From Streptomyces sp. NBC_00442 (GTDB taxonomy: Bacteria; Actinomycetota; Actinomycetes; Streptomycetales; Streptomycetaceae), in NCBI RefSeq assembly GCF_036014195.1, contig NZ_CP107918.1, positions 5,518,001 to 5,582,000 of the forward strand: a stretch of 64,000 nucleotides of DNA, in the 5' to 3' direction. Within the stretch, counting starts at the first letter, position 1, and each line of letters begins with the position of its first letter. The translations under genes and the position numbers were made by a program. This document shows, piece after piece, positions 16,811 to 25,301 of the stretch. The notes under the pieces were generated by a model. It had not been told where the DNA came from and did not search any database. It saw only the letters and a program-made list of their open reading frames with translations.

Positions 16811-19393
16811 ATGGACAAGCGGTACGAGGTCTTCTGTCTGGCGGACAGATATTTCTACGAGACCCCGGACCGCTTGTCCTCCTCGCGCACCGGTGCCCGT
16901 GTGCCGCTCTTCGAGCTGGCCGAGCGCCCCGCCCCGCAGGGCTGGACCTCCCAACTCTCCGGCGACTGGCTGCACTTCAATCCGGACGGCATACCCGGCC
17001 GCAGACCGATGCCGCAGCAGGGCTGGAAGATCCACATATCCGCCTGTCTCGGCAACGCCGAGAAGATCGCGCAGATCGTGTGGGACTACTGCGTCCCGCG
17101 GGCCGTCCCGTTCAAGTTCGTGCCGGGACGCCGGCCGCTGCACCTGCGCAACTCCAAGTACGCGGGACGCGGCTCCAGCGGCAAGTTCGTCACGATCTAC
17201 CCGGCCGACGACGCCCAGTTCCAGCTCATACTCGAAGAGTTGGGCGCCCTGCTCGAAGGCGAGCCGGGGCCGTACGTCCTCAGCGATCTGCGCTGGGGCC
17301 AGGGCCCCCTCTACGTCCGCTACGGCGGCTTCACCAAGCGGCACTGCGTCGACAGGAACGGCGTCCTGGTCACGGCGATCGAGAACGCCGACGGGGTGCT
17401 CGTGCCCGACCGCCGCGACCCCGTCTTCCATCTTCCCGAGTGGGTCGCGCTGCCCGAGTTCCTCGCGCCGCACCTCGCGGCCCGCAACGCGACCGGCACC
17501 GGTGACCTGCCCTACCGCATCGAGCGCGCCCTGCACTTCTCCAACGGAGGCGGCGTCTACGCCGGGACCGACACCCGCACCGGCGAGAAGGTCGTCCTGA
17601 AGGAAGCGCGGCCGTACGCCGGGCTCGCCGCGGACGGCGCCGACGCCGTGGCCCGCCTGGAGCAGGAGAGAGCGGCCCTGGAGCAGGTCGCGGGGAGCGG
17701 TGTCGCACCCGCCGTGCGCGACTGGTTCACCCTCGGCGAGCACCGCTTCCTCGTCATGGACTTCCTCGAAGGCCGCTCCCTCAACTCCTTCTTCGCCTAC
17801 CGCCACCCGCTCATCGGCGCCGATCCGGACCCGGACGCGATCGCCGAGTACACCCGGTGGGCGCTGCGCATCGTGGCGGCGACCGAGGACGCGGTGGCCG
17901 CCGTGCACGAGTGCGGCATCGTCTTCAACGACCTGCACATGTTCAACATCATGGTCGACCCCGACGAACAGGGCGTGCGGCTCCTCGACTTCGAGGCGGC
18001 GCTGCCCGTCGACGACCACATCGGCCAGGCCATGGCCCACCCCGGCTTCATCGCCCCCCTGGACCGCAAGGGCTTCGACGTCGACCGCTACGCACTGGCG
18101 TGCCTGCGGATCGCGCTGTTCGTGCCGATGACGAGCCTGCTGGTCATCGACCGCGCCAAGGCCGCCCACCTCGCCGAGATCGCCGCCTCCCAGTTCCCCG
18201 GTCTGCCCGCCGGCTACCTCGACGAAGCGGTCCGGGTGATCGAGGGGGAGCCCGCGCCGGACGCCGGGCGCGCTCCCGCCGCCCCGGGCCACGGGCGGGT
18301 GCGGTTCGAGCCGGGCGACTGGCCCGCGAGCCGGGACTCCATGGCCCGCGCCATCCTCGCCTCCGCCACCCCCGAGCGCGACGACCGGCTCTTCCCCGGC
18401 GACATCGCCCAGTTCGCCACGGGCGGCGGCCTCGGCCTCGCCCACGGCGCGGCCGGAGTGCTGTACGCGCTCGCCGAGACCGGTGCCGCCCGCTACCCCG
18501 AGGGCGAGCAGTGGCTGCTCGCGCACACCGCCCCGCCGCCGTCCGGGAGCCCGCTCGGCCTCTACGACGGGCTGGCCGGCGCCGCGTACGTCCTCGACCG
18601 GCTCGGCCACACCGAACGGGCCCGCGAGCTGATCGAGACCGTCCTGGCCGAGAAATGGCAGCGACTCGCCCCCGAACTCCACGGCGGACTCGCCGGTCTT
18701 GGCCTCGTGCTCGACCAACTCGGCTTCAAGGAGCAGGCGTTGGAGGTCGCGGACGTGCTCGCCGAGCGCGCGGGCGAGGGTCGCCGCGCCGGGCTGCTGC
18801 ACGGCGCCGCCGGGCCGGCCCTGTTCTGCCTGCGCCTGTACGAGTCCACCGGTGACCCCGCGCTGCTCGACCGGGCCGCCGAGGAACTGCGCCGCGACCT
18901 CGACCGCTGCGTCGTCAACCCGTCCGGCACCCTGGTCGTCAACGACACCACCCGGACCCTTCCCTACCTCGGCGGGGGCAGCGTCGGCATCGCCGCCGTC
19001 CTCGACGACTTCCTCGCCCACCGGCCCGACGAGGCGTTCCGCACGGCGCGTGAGCAGATCCTGCCCGCCGCCCGCTCCCGGTACTACGCGCAGTCCGGCC
19101 TCTTCAACGGGCGCGCCGGCATGGTGCTCCACCTCGCGAGGACCGGGGCGCCACGGGAGTGGACCGACGAGCAGATCCGCGGCCTCGGCTGGTTCGCGCT
19201 TCCCTACGAAGGCCATCTCGCCTTTCCCGGCGACCAGTTGATGCGCCTGTCCATGGACCTCGGAACCGGCACGGCGGGCTGCCTCCTGGCACTCGGCGCC
19301 GCCCTCGCCGACCGGCCCGTCGGACTGCCCTTCCTGGCGCCCCTCCCCGCCGCCCCGCCGGGCGGCCCCACGAACGGCCCCATCCGGGGCTGA
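16811..19393 (+). CDS. ramC: class III lanthipeptide synthetase RamC (LanKC, SapB type)
   Basis: This 860-residue LanKC modifies the RamS precursor by phosphorylating Ser/Thr, eliminating phosphate and cyclising on Cys. Residues 1-215 form the lyase-like N-terminal region. The kinase domain spans about 240-480, with Lys264 in VVLKEARPY, the catalytic loop FNDLHMFNIMV (Asp374) and LLDFEAA (Asp393). The C-terminal cyclase-like domain runs from about 540 to 860 (GVLYALAETG, LHGGLAGLG, LLHGAAGPA, GLFNGRAGM). The Cys/His zinc ligands of ordinary LanC domains are not seen, as is usual for RamC-like LanKCs. The ATG at 16811 follows GGGGGAGGCACG. It heads the ramCSAB operon involved in aerial growth. 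Confidence 0.95.
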   Translation: MDKRYEVFCLADRYFYETPDRLSSSRTGARVPLFELAERPAPQGWTSQLSGDWLHFNPDGIPGRRPMPQQGWKIHISACLGNAEKIAQIVWDYCVPRAVPFKFVPGRRPLHLRNSKYAGRGSSGKFVTIYPADDAQFQLILEELGALLEGEPGPYVLSDLRWGQGPLYVRYGGFTKRHCVDRNGVLVTAIENADGVLVPDRRDPVFHLPEWVALPEFLAPHLAARNATGTGDLPYRIERALHFSNGGGVYAGTDTRTGEKVVLKEARPYAGLAADGADAVARLEQERAALEQVAGSGVAPAVRDWFTLGEHRFLVMDFLEGRSLNSFFAYRHPLIGADPDPDAIAEYTRWALRIVAATEDAVAAVHECGIVFNDLHMFNIMVDPDEQGVRLLDFEAALPVDDHIGQAMAHPGFIAPLDRKGFDVDRYALACLRIALFVPMTSLLVIDRAKAAHLAEIAASQFPGLPAGYLDEAVRVIEGEPAPDAGRAPAAPGHGRVRFEPGDWPASRDSMARAILASATPERDDRLFPGDIAQFATGGGLGLAHGAAGVLYALAETGAARYPEGEQWLLAHTAPPPSGSPLGLYDGLAGAAYVLDRLGHTERARELIETVLAEKWQRLAPELHGGLAGLGLVLDQLGFKEQALEVADVLAERAGEGRRAGLLHGAAGPALFCLRLYESTGDPALLDRAAEELRRDLDRCVVNPSGTLVVNDTTRTLPYLGGGSVGIAAVLDDFLAHRPDEAFRTAREQILPAARSRYYAQSGLFNGRAGMVLHLARTGAPREWTDEQIRGLGWFALPYEGHLAFPGDQLMRLSMDLGTGTAGCLLALGAALADRPVGLPFLAPLPAAPPGGPTNGPIRG

Positions 19394-19445
19394 ACACCCC
19401 GTCCCCACGGACGGTTCCGCACGATCGCCGACAAAGGAGAAAGCA

Positions 19446-19589
19446 ATGTCCCTTCTCGACCTGCAGAACCTCGACGTTGAGCTCGACATCGACGAGGGCG
19501 ACGGCGGCCACGGCGGCGGTCACGGCGGCGGCAGCTCCCTGAGCCTGCTGCTCTGTGACAGCGTCGCGAGCGTGTCGCTCTGCCTGTGA
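19446..19589 (+). CDS. ramS: RamS-like class III lanthipeptide precursor with Gly/His spacer
   Basis: This is a 47-codon gene between ramC and ramA with a near-ideal ribosome site (AAAGGAGAAAGCA). The leader MSLLDLQNLDVELDID carries the hydrophobic LDLQ motif recognised by class III synthetases. The core region SSLSLLLCDSVASVSLCL contains two SxxSxxxC units (SSLSLLLC and SVASVSLC), the ring-forming pattern of SapB and AmfS. Unusually, leader and core are joined by a GDGGHGGGHGGG stretch, and only one residue (Asp) separates the two rings, whereas I recall two in SapB. The expected product is a small amphipathic, SapB-like surfactant peptide; the cleavage site is not evident. Confidence 0.93.
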   Translation: MSLLDLQNLDVELDIDEGDGGHGGGHGGGSSLSLLLCDSVASVSLCL

Positions 19590-19616
19590 CACCTGCTTGA
19601 TCCGCTGAAGCAGTGA

Positions 19617-21332
19617 TTGACGCGGCCCCGCCCGGCACCGCTCGCCGGCCGGGGCCGCCGCACGCGGGAGGCCGCCTTGCTGTTGCGTGAAACCATCCGG
19701 CAGAGCGCCGGCCCCGGCACCCTGATCCTGATCCTGAGCTGCGCCTCCGCCGGCGCCGGGCTCGCCCTGCCCGCGGCGCTCGGCCGCGCGCTCGACCTGG
19801 TGCTCGCGGGACGGCAGCCGCAGGCAGGCCCCTGGATCGCGTGGTGTGTCGCGCTCACCGTACTCGCGGTGCTCGTCGGCGCCCTCGAATCGGCCGTCAC
19901 CGCCACCGCGACCGCCCGCAGCGCCGCCTGGCTGCGCCGCCGCGTCCTCGGTCACGTCCTGGACGCCGAAACACGACAGGCTTGCTCGGAAGGCGAGTTG
20001 GTCGCACGGCTCACCGGCAACGCGGTACAGGGCGCGACCGTGCCCGTCTCCGTCGCCGCCGCCGTCGCCGCGGTCCTCACCCCGGTCGGCGGCCTCGTCG
20101 CCCTCGCGCTCACCGACTGGCTGACCGCCGTGGTGGTGCTCGCCGGAATGCCCCTGTTCGCCCTGCTCCTGAAGGTGTTCGTGCGCGGCTCCGGCGCCAG
20201 CAGCGCGGGCTATCTGCGCGTGCAGGGCGAGATCGCGGGCCGGCTGCTCGAAGCGGTGCGCGGCGCCCGCACCATCGCCGCCGCCGGACACCCCGAACGC
20301 GACGCGCGGCGCATCCTTGCCCCGCTGCCCGACCTTTCCCGCCAGGGCCACCGCATGTGGGAGGTCCTCGGCCGCTCCACCGCGCAGGCCGCGGTGCTGC
20401 TGCCGCTGCTCCAGCTCACGGTCCTCGCCGTCGCCGGACTGCGTGTGGCGGGCGGCGACCTGAGCGTCGGCGGCCTCCTCGCCGCCTGGCGCTACGCGGC
20501 GCTCGCCACCGGCACCGGCGCCCTGGTCGGCATGGTCAACACCCTGACCCGCGGCCGCACCGCGCTGGCCCGGCTCCAGGACGTGACCGCCGCCCCCGTC
20601 ACGACGTACGGGAATGGCCGACTCCCCACAGGATCGGGTGAGTTGAGGCTCCGGGGGGTGACGCACGGCCCGCTGCGCGGTCTCGACCTGACCGTGCCCG
20701 GCGGGTCCGTCGTGGCCGTCGTCGGGCGCTCCGGCAGCGGCAAGTCGGCGCTCGCCGCCGTAGCGGGCCGGCTCGCCGACCCCGAGCGCGGCACGGTCGC
20801 CCTCGACGGCGTACCCCTGCCGTCGCTCGCCCGTGACGAACTGCGCCGCGAGGTCGGCTACGCCTTCGCCCGGCCCGTCCTGCTCGGCGCCACCGTGGGC
20901 GCCACCATCGCCTACGGTGCCCACGACCCGGGCGACGCCGCGGTGCGGGAGGCGGCCCGCGCCGCCTGCGCCGACGACTTCATCCGCACGATGCCCGACG
21001 GCTACGCCACGCCCTGCGCCGACGCCCCGCTCTCCGGCGGCGAGTGCCAACGCCTCGGCCTGGCACGGGCGTTCGCGCACCGCGGGCGACTCCTCATCCT
21101 GGACGACGCGACCTCAAGCCTCGACTCCGCGACCGAACTCAAGATCTCCCAGGCGCTGCTGCACGGCAGCGGCACCCGGATCGTCATCGCCCTGAAGGCC
21201 TCCACCGCGGCCCGCGCCGACCTGGTGGTGTGGCTGGAGGACGGCCGCCCGCGCGCCGTCGCCCCCCACCACGAGCTGCATCGACTCGCCGACTACCGCG
21301 CGGTGTTCGGGGAGGCCGAGGCGGCGTGCTGA
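19617..21332 (+). CDS. ramA: ABC exporter half-transporter RamA
   Basis: This 571-residue protein has an N-terminal six-helix exporter membrane domain (residues about 35-320) and a C-terminal ATPase with Walker A GRSGSGKSALAA, signature LSGGECQRLGLARA and Walker B LLILDDATSSLDS. The H-loop position reads IVIALKAS rather than the usual His, so this half may be the less active ATP site. It probably pairs with RamB to export modified RamS. The TTG at 19617 is 27 bp after ramS; a later TTG near 19678 is also possible. Its stop overlaps the ramB start (TGATG). Confidence 0.9.
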   Translation: MTRPRPAPLAGRGRRTREAALLLRETIRQSAGPGTLILILSCASAGAGLALPAALGRALDLVLAGRQPQAGPWIAWCVALTVLAVLVGALESAVTATATARSAAWLRRRVLGHVLDAETRQACSEGELVARLTGNAVQGATVPVSVAAAVAAVLTPVGGLVALALTDWLTAVVVLAGMPLFALLLKVFVRGSGASSAGYLRVQGEIAGRLLEAVRGARTIAAAGHPERDARRILAPLPDLSRQGHRMWEVLGRSTAQAAVLLPLLQLTVLAVAGLRVAGGDLSVGGLLAAWRYAALATGTGALVGMVNTLTRGRTALARLQDVTAAPVTTYGNGRLPTGSGELRLRGVTHGPLRGLDLTVPGGSVVAVVGRSGSGKSALAAVAGRLADPERGTVALDGVPLPSLARDELRREVGYAFARPVLLGATVGATIAYGAHDPGDAAVREAARAACADDFIRTMPDGYATPCADAPLSGGECQRLGLARAFAHRGRLLILDDATSSLDSATELKISQALLHGSGTRIVIALKASTAARADLVVWLEDGRPRAVAPHHELHRLADYRAVFGEAEAAC

Positions 21333-23086
21333 TGAGTCTGCTCGGGCGCCACAAGCGGGTGCTGCTGCGCCTGGCCGCATGGTCGCTGCTCGAATCCGCC
21401 CAGACCTTCCTCCTCGGCTTCGCCCTCGCCCGCGCGCTCGACGACGGCTTCCTCGCCGGCCGCGCCGCCACCGGTGTCGGCTGGCTCGCGGCCGCCGCCG
21501 TGGCCGTCCTCGCCGGAGCCCTCGGCACCCGCCGGGTCTACGGGGCCGTCGCCGCGTTCGTGGAGCCCGTACGCGACGACCTCGTCCGGGCCGTGGTGGC
21601 GCGCGGGCTGCGCGAGGCCGACGACGCGGCCCTGTCCCGCCTCACCCAGCAGGTCGAGCTGGCCCGCGACACCCTCGCCGGGCTCGTCCTGGTCGCCCGC
21701 ACCTTCGTCTTCACCGCCGCGGGCGCCCTCATCGGCCTCTTCGCGCTCGCGCCCGCCCTGCTCGCCGTGGTCGGGGGCCCGCTGGTCGTGGGCCTGCTGC
21801 TCTTCGCCGTCACCCTCGGCCCGCTCGCCCGCCGCCAGGAGGAGTTCCTCGCCGCCGACGAGCGTCTCGCCGCCGAACTCGGCCTGATCGCGGGCGGGTT
21901 GCGCGACATCGCGGCCTCGGGCGCCCAGGAGCGGGCCGCCGCCGGCGCGGGGGCCCGCATCGACGACGAGTACCGCGCCGCGCGCTCCTTGGCGTACTGG
22001 GGCACGGCCAGGACGTTCGCCGTCGGCATCGGCGGACGGCTGCCCCTGGTGCTGCTCCTGGCCACCCCGCCCTGGCTGCTGCGCCACGGGGTCACCGCGG
22101 GCGGCCTGGCCGGCGCGCTCGCCTACCTCACCCAGTCGTTGCTGCCCGCCCTCCAGGCCCTGGTGCAGGGCCTCGGCACCTCCGGCGCCCGCCTCTCCGT
22201 GGTGCTGCGCCGGCTGACCCCGGGGCAGGAGCGCCGCCCCGCCGACCCGCCGAGCCCGGACGGGGCGTGGCCGGTGCGCCTGAACGGGCTCGTCTTCGCG
22301 TACGGGCCGGGCGCCGCGCCCGTCATCGACCGGCTCGGCCTGGCCGTGCCGGCCGGCGAACGCCTCGCGGTGGCGGGGCCGAGCGGCATCGGCAAGTCGA
22401 CGCTGCTCGCCCTGATCGCCGGGGTGCTGCGACCGGACGCCGGGACGGTGGCCCTCGGCTGCGAGCGGGTGCTCGTACCGCAGGAGGCATACGTCTTCAC
22501 CGCCACGCTCCGGGAGAACCTCGGCTACTTCAGCCCCCAACTCCCGTGCGACGAGGCCTTGGTGGCGTCGGCGCGGGCGGTGGGGGCGGGTTCGCTGCTG
22601 ACCCGCATCGGCGGGCTCGACGCCATGGTCGATCCCGCCGCGCTGTCCAACGCCGAGCGGCAGCTCCTGGCCCTGGCCCGAGCCCATGTCTCGCCCGCGC
22701 CGCTGGTCCTGCTCGACGAGGCGACCTGTCATCTGGATCCGGCCGCGGAGGCGCGTGCGGAGCGGGCCTTCACCGGGCGCACCCTCGTGATCGTCGCCCA
22801 CCGCACCGGATCGGCACGGCGTGCGGACCGGGTCCTGCTGATGGACGGGGCCCGTGCCGAACTCGGCACCCACGAGGAGCTCCTCGCCCGTTCCGTGTTC
22901 TACCGCGACCTCACCGGAAACGGGCCCTCACACCCACCCCTCCCCCTGGGAGATTCTGATCGCGTCGACCCGGTTGCGCGCCCCCGTCTTGCGGGTGATG
23001 GCGGCCATGTAATTGCGTACGGTGCCGTTGGAAAGATGGAGCCGCAGGGCGATGTCGGAGACCGAGGCGCCCTCCGCGGCGAGTGA
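21332..23086 (+). CDS. ramB: ABC exporter half-transporter RamB
   Basis: This 584-residue membrane-plus-ATPase half-transporter has Walker A GPSGIGKSTLLA, Walker B LVLLDEATCHLDP and H-loop VIVAHRTGSA. The signature motif is degenerate (LSNAERQLLALARA instead of LSGGQ), complementary to the missing H-loop His in RamA, which suggests an asymmetric heterodimer. The recognisable domain ends near FYRDLTGN; the last roughly 55-60 codons run antisense through the end of the convergent ramR gene for 159 bp. Either the tail is real or the true end differs in relatives. The ATG overlaps the ramA stop. Confidence 0.88.
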   Translation: MSLLGRHKRVLLRLAAWSLLESAQTFLLGFALARALDDGFLAGRAATGVGWLAAAAVAVLAGALGTRRVYGAVAAFVEPVRDDLVRAVVARGLREADDAALSRLTQQVELARDTLAGLVLVARTFVFTAAGALIGLFALAPALLAVVGGPLVVGLLLFAVTLGPLARRQEEFLAADERLAAELGLIAGGLRDIAASGAQERAAAGAGARIDDEYRAARSLAYWGTARTFAVGIGGRLPLVLLLATPPWLLRHGVTAGGLAGALAYLTQSLLPALQALVQGLGTSGARLSVVLRRLTPGQERRPADPPSPDGAWPVRLNGLVFAYGPGAAPVIDRLGLAVPAGERLAVAGPSGIGKSTLLALIAGVLRPDAGTVALGCERVLVPQEAYVFTATLRENLGYFSPQLPCDEALVASARAVGAGSLLTRIGGLDAMVDPAALSNAERQLLALARAHVSPAPLVLLDEATCHLDPAAEARAERAFTGRTLVIVAHRTGSARRADRVLLMDGARAELGTHEELLARSVFYRDLTGNGPSHPPLPLGDSDRVDPVARPRLAGDGGHVIAYGAVGKMEPQGDVGDRGALRGE

Positions 23087-23536
23087 GAGCACGCTCAACT
23101 CGCGTCGGGTGAGCGGCATTTCGGCGGCTCTGAGGAAACTGAACCCGAGCGAGTCGTCGACGAACCGTTTCCCTTCGGCGACCTGTCTTATCGCGAGGAC
23201 GAGCTGCTCGGGCGTGCCCCCCTTGTCCACGTAGCCGCGGGCCTGGGCGTCGGCCGCCCGCTTCAGGGGACCCGGACGGTGTGCGTCGGCCAGGACCAGG
23301 AGCCGGCTCTTGCCGGTGCCGGGCCGGCAGCCGGTCAGTTCGCCGAGCGGTGCGATTCCGTAGGACTCCGAACAGTCCAGGTCGGCCGCGCAGACGTCCG
23401 GGCTCAATAATCGCGACAGCGCCGGGGCGCCGCGCCATGCCGCGTGGTGGATTTCGAGGTCGGGCTCGCGTGCGAGGCGGTCGGCCAGGGCCAACCGCAA
23501 AAGACACGCGTCGTGCACGAGAAGTACCCGGATCAC
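22928..23536 (-). CDS. ramR: LuxR-type response regulator RamR
   Basis: This 202-residue protein has an N-terminal receiver domain and a C-terminal LuxR/NarL helix-turn-helix (LTRRELSVLSLAAEGASVSD, LHLSNGTVRNYMAAI). The receiver is atypical: the usual acidic pair reads HD (LLVHDACLLR), and the phospho-acceptor region reads AADLDCSES, so phosphorylation may not follow the classical scheme. RamR is the known activator of ramCSAB in Streptomyces and is required for SapB-dependent aerial growth. It is convergent with ramB and overlaps it by 159 bp, so strong ram transcription could interfere with ramR. Confidence 0.92.
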   Translation of the reverse strand: MIRVLLVHDACLLRLALADRLAREPDLEIHHAAWRGAPALSRLLSPDVCAADLDCSESYGIAPLGELTGCRPGTGKSRLLVLADAHRPGPLKRAADAQARGYVDKGGTPEQLVLAIRQVAEGKRFVDDSLGFSFLRAAEMPLTRRELSVLSLAAEGASVSDIALRLHLSNGTVRNYMAAITRKTGARNRVDAIRISQGEGWV

Positions 23537-23819
23537 GTTTCCAGCTCCCTCAAGGTCGATCGCTACCGGCGCCTTCGTTGGGCACGCAACGATTCTGGGC
23601 GGCGGTTACCCCTGACATGCGCCGGGCGAACGGATCGGTGGGGGGCACTGGGGGCGCGCACCCGCGCACGAGTGGCGCGGTACGCGCCGCCGGGGCGCAT
23701 ACGGCGGGGCCCGGTTCGGTCCCGGCCCCCCTCCCCACCAGCACCTCACCCCGGCCTCGGCCCCCGCCCGGGGGAGCGCGCCACCCGGCCCCGCCACCCG
23801 GCCCCGCCGTCCGGCCCCG

Positions 23820-24440
23820 CCGTCCGGTTCTCGCCCTGAACCGTGCCCGCTGCTCGCGCAGTTCCCCGCGCCCCTGAACCCCGCCTTCGTGTGCGGACCG
23901 TGCCCGCTTCTCGCGCAGTTCCCCGCGCCCCTTGAAAACCCCGGTTCGGCTGCGGACCGTGCCCGCTTCTCGCGCAGTTCCCCGCGCCCCTGAACCCCGC
24001 CTTCGTGTGCGGTCCGTGCCCGCTGCTCGCGCAGTTCCCCGCGCCCCTTGAAAACCCCGGTTCGGCTGCGGACCGTGCCCGCTTCTCGCGCAGTTCCCCG
24101 CGCCCCTGAACCCCGCCTTCGTGTGCGGTCCGTGCCCGCTGCTCGCGCAGTTCCCCGCGCCCCTGAACCCCGCCTTCGTGTGCGGACCGTGCCCGCTTCT
24201 CGCGCAGTTCCCCGCGCCCCTTGAAAACCCCGGTTCGGCTGCGGTCCGTGCCCGCTGCTCGCGCAGTTCCCCGCGCCCCTTGAAAACCCCGGTTCGGCTG
24301 CGGACCGTGCCCGCTTCTCGCGCAGTTCCCCGCGCCCCTAGTAGGTGATCCGGTGTCGAGCGGTCGCGCACGTCGCGGTGGAGCCGCGCACATGTCACAG
24401 CCCCGCGCCCCTAGTAGGTGATCCGGTGTCGAGCGGTCGT
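23820..24440. repeat. nine-copy tandem repeat with two unit types
   Basis: Nine copies of a core containing CTCGCGCAGTTCCCCGCGCC are spaced 57 or 59 bp apart (core CAG at 23859, 23916, 23975, 24032, 24091, 24148, 24205, 24264 and 24323). Two linkers alternate: one with CCCCGCCTTCGTGTGCGG (57-bp step), one with GAAAACCCCGGTTCGGCTGC (59-bp step). The stretch ends with two direct copies of CCCCTAGTAGGTGATCCGGT (24335 and 24408). Open frames across it are by-products of repeat composition. Single cores also occur at 13151 and 47276. Confidence 0.88.
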
Positions 24441-24448
24441 GCCCGCGG

Positions 24449-25066
24449 CTAGCGGGGTGGGGGTGTGGTGAGGTCGATCAGTTTGCACACCGTTTCGATG
24501 TCGATCTTGACCTGGGCGATGGACGCCCGGCCCGAGAGCCACGTGATCAGGGCCGAGTGCCAGGTGTGCTCGATGACCCGGACCGCCGAGAGCTGCTCCG
24601 GGGTCGGATGGTCGAGGCCCATCGCGTCCAGGATGATCGCCGTGGTCTGCCGCGAGACCGTGTCCACCTCGGGGCTCACCGAGCGGTCCGCGAAGGTGAG
24701 CGCCCGCACCATCGCGTCCGCCAGATGCGGCTCGCGCTGGAGCGCGCGGAAGGCCCGCATGAGAGTTTCGGCCACCCGCTCGGCCGAGGCCTCGCCGGAC
24801 GGCGGGTGCTTGCGCAGCGTGCTGTGCATGTGCTGCAACTGGTCCTGCATGGTGGCGACCAACAGGTGGATCTTGGACGGGAAATAGCGGTACAAGGTGC
24901 CGAGCGCGACCCCCGCGGCCTCGGCCACCTCACGCATCTGCACCGCGTCGAAGCCGCCGCGGCTGGCCAGCTGGGCGCTCGCGTGCAGGATGCGGCGGCG
25001 CCGCGCCTCCTGGCGTTCCGTCAGGGGAGGAGAGGCCGCGGTGGCCGCCTTGACTTCCGCTGTCAT
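24449..25066 (-). CDS. kstR: KstR-type TetR repressor of sterol catabolism
   Basis: This 205-residue TetR family protein has a DNA-binding N-terminus, GGFDAVQMREVAEAAGVALG followed by TLYRYFPSKIHLLVATM, very close to mycobacterial KstR in the recognition region, and a ligand domain of matching length (LADAMVRALTFADRSVSPEVD, TWHSALITWLSGRAS). KstR represses cholesterol degradation genes and is released by steroid-CoA intermediates. I start at ATG 25066 with GGAA upstream; a GTG at 25099 is the alternative. A perfect KstR box at 25234 lies in its promoter region, consistent with autoregulation. Because the recognition helix is conserved, the seven boxes in this window are its likely targets. 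Confidence 0.88.
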   Translation of the reverse strand: MTAEVKAATAASPPLTERQEARRRRILHASAQLASRGGFDAVQMREVAEAAGVALGTLYRYFPSKIHLLVATMQDQLQHMHSTLRKHPPSGEASAERVAETLMRAFRALQREPHLADAMVRALTFADRSVSPEVDTVSRQTTAIILDAMGLDHPTPEQLSAVRVIEHTWHSALITWLSGRASIAQVKIDIETVCKLIDLTTPPPR

Positions 25067-25233
25067 GTGTACCGTTCCGTTTGTCCGGTTCTCTGCCACG
25101 GTCTTCGGCGGCCCAGCATGGCAGGGGCCCCGTCGTGGCGCGAATCACCTGATCCGCTCCTTACAGTCGCACTACCTGCCGGTAGATTCGATGCTCCTTG
25201 AGTGAGCGAAGCACGCTCAAGAAGGATCAAGTC

Positions 25234-25247
25234 TGGAACTTGTTCTA
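25234..25247. promoter_or_regulatory. KstR-type operator (exact) between kstR and the glycosyltransferase
   Basis: TGGAACTTGTTCTA fits TNNAACNNGTTNNA exactly. It is 55 bp before the glycosyltransferase start and 168 bp before kstR, so one dyad could control both directions. Confidence 0.75.
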
Positions 25248-25301
25248 GATTAGCGCGAGCGGTTACGCTCCGGCGAAACGCAGTGATGAAGGGGGCCGCG
25301 A

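Noticed and set aside
23820..24350. CRISPR array
   Set aside because: The spacing is regular, but the intervening sequences are only two recurring types rather than unique spacers, repeats are not separated by 30-40 bp unique DNA, and no cas genes are nearby.
23550..24398. Long minus-strand proteins with repeated RGAGNCA units
   Set aside because: They are translations of the 57/59-bp repeats with no start signal; the repeats also occur as single non-coding copies elsewhere.
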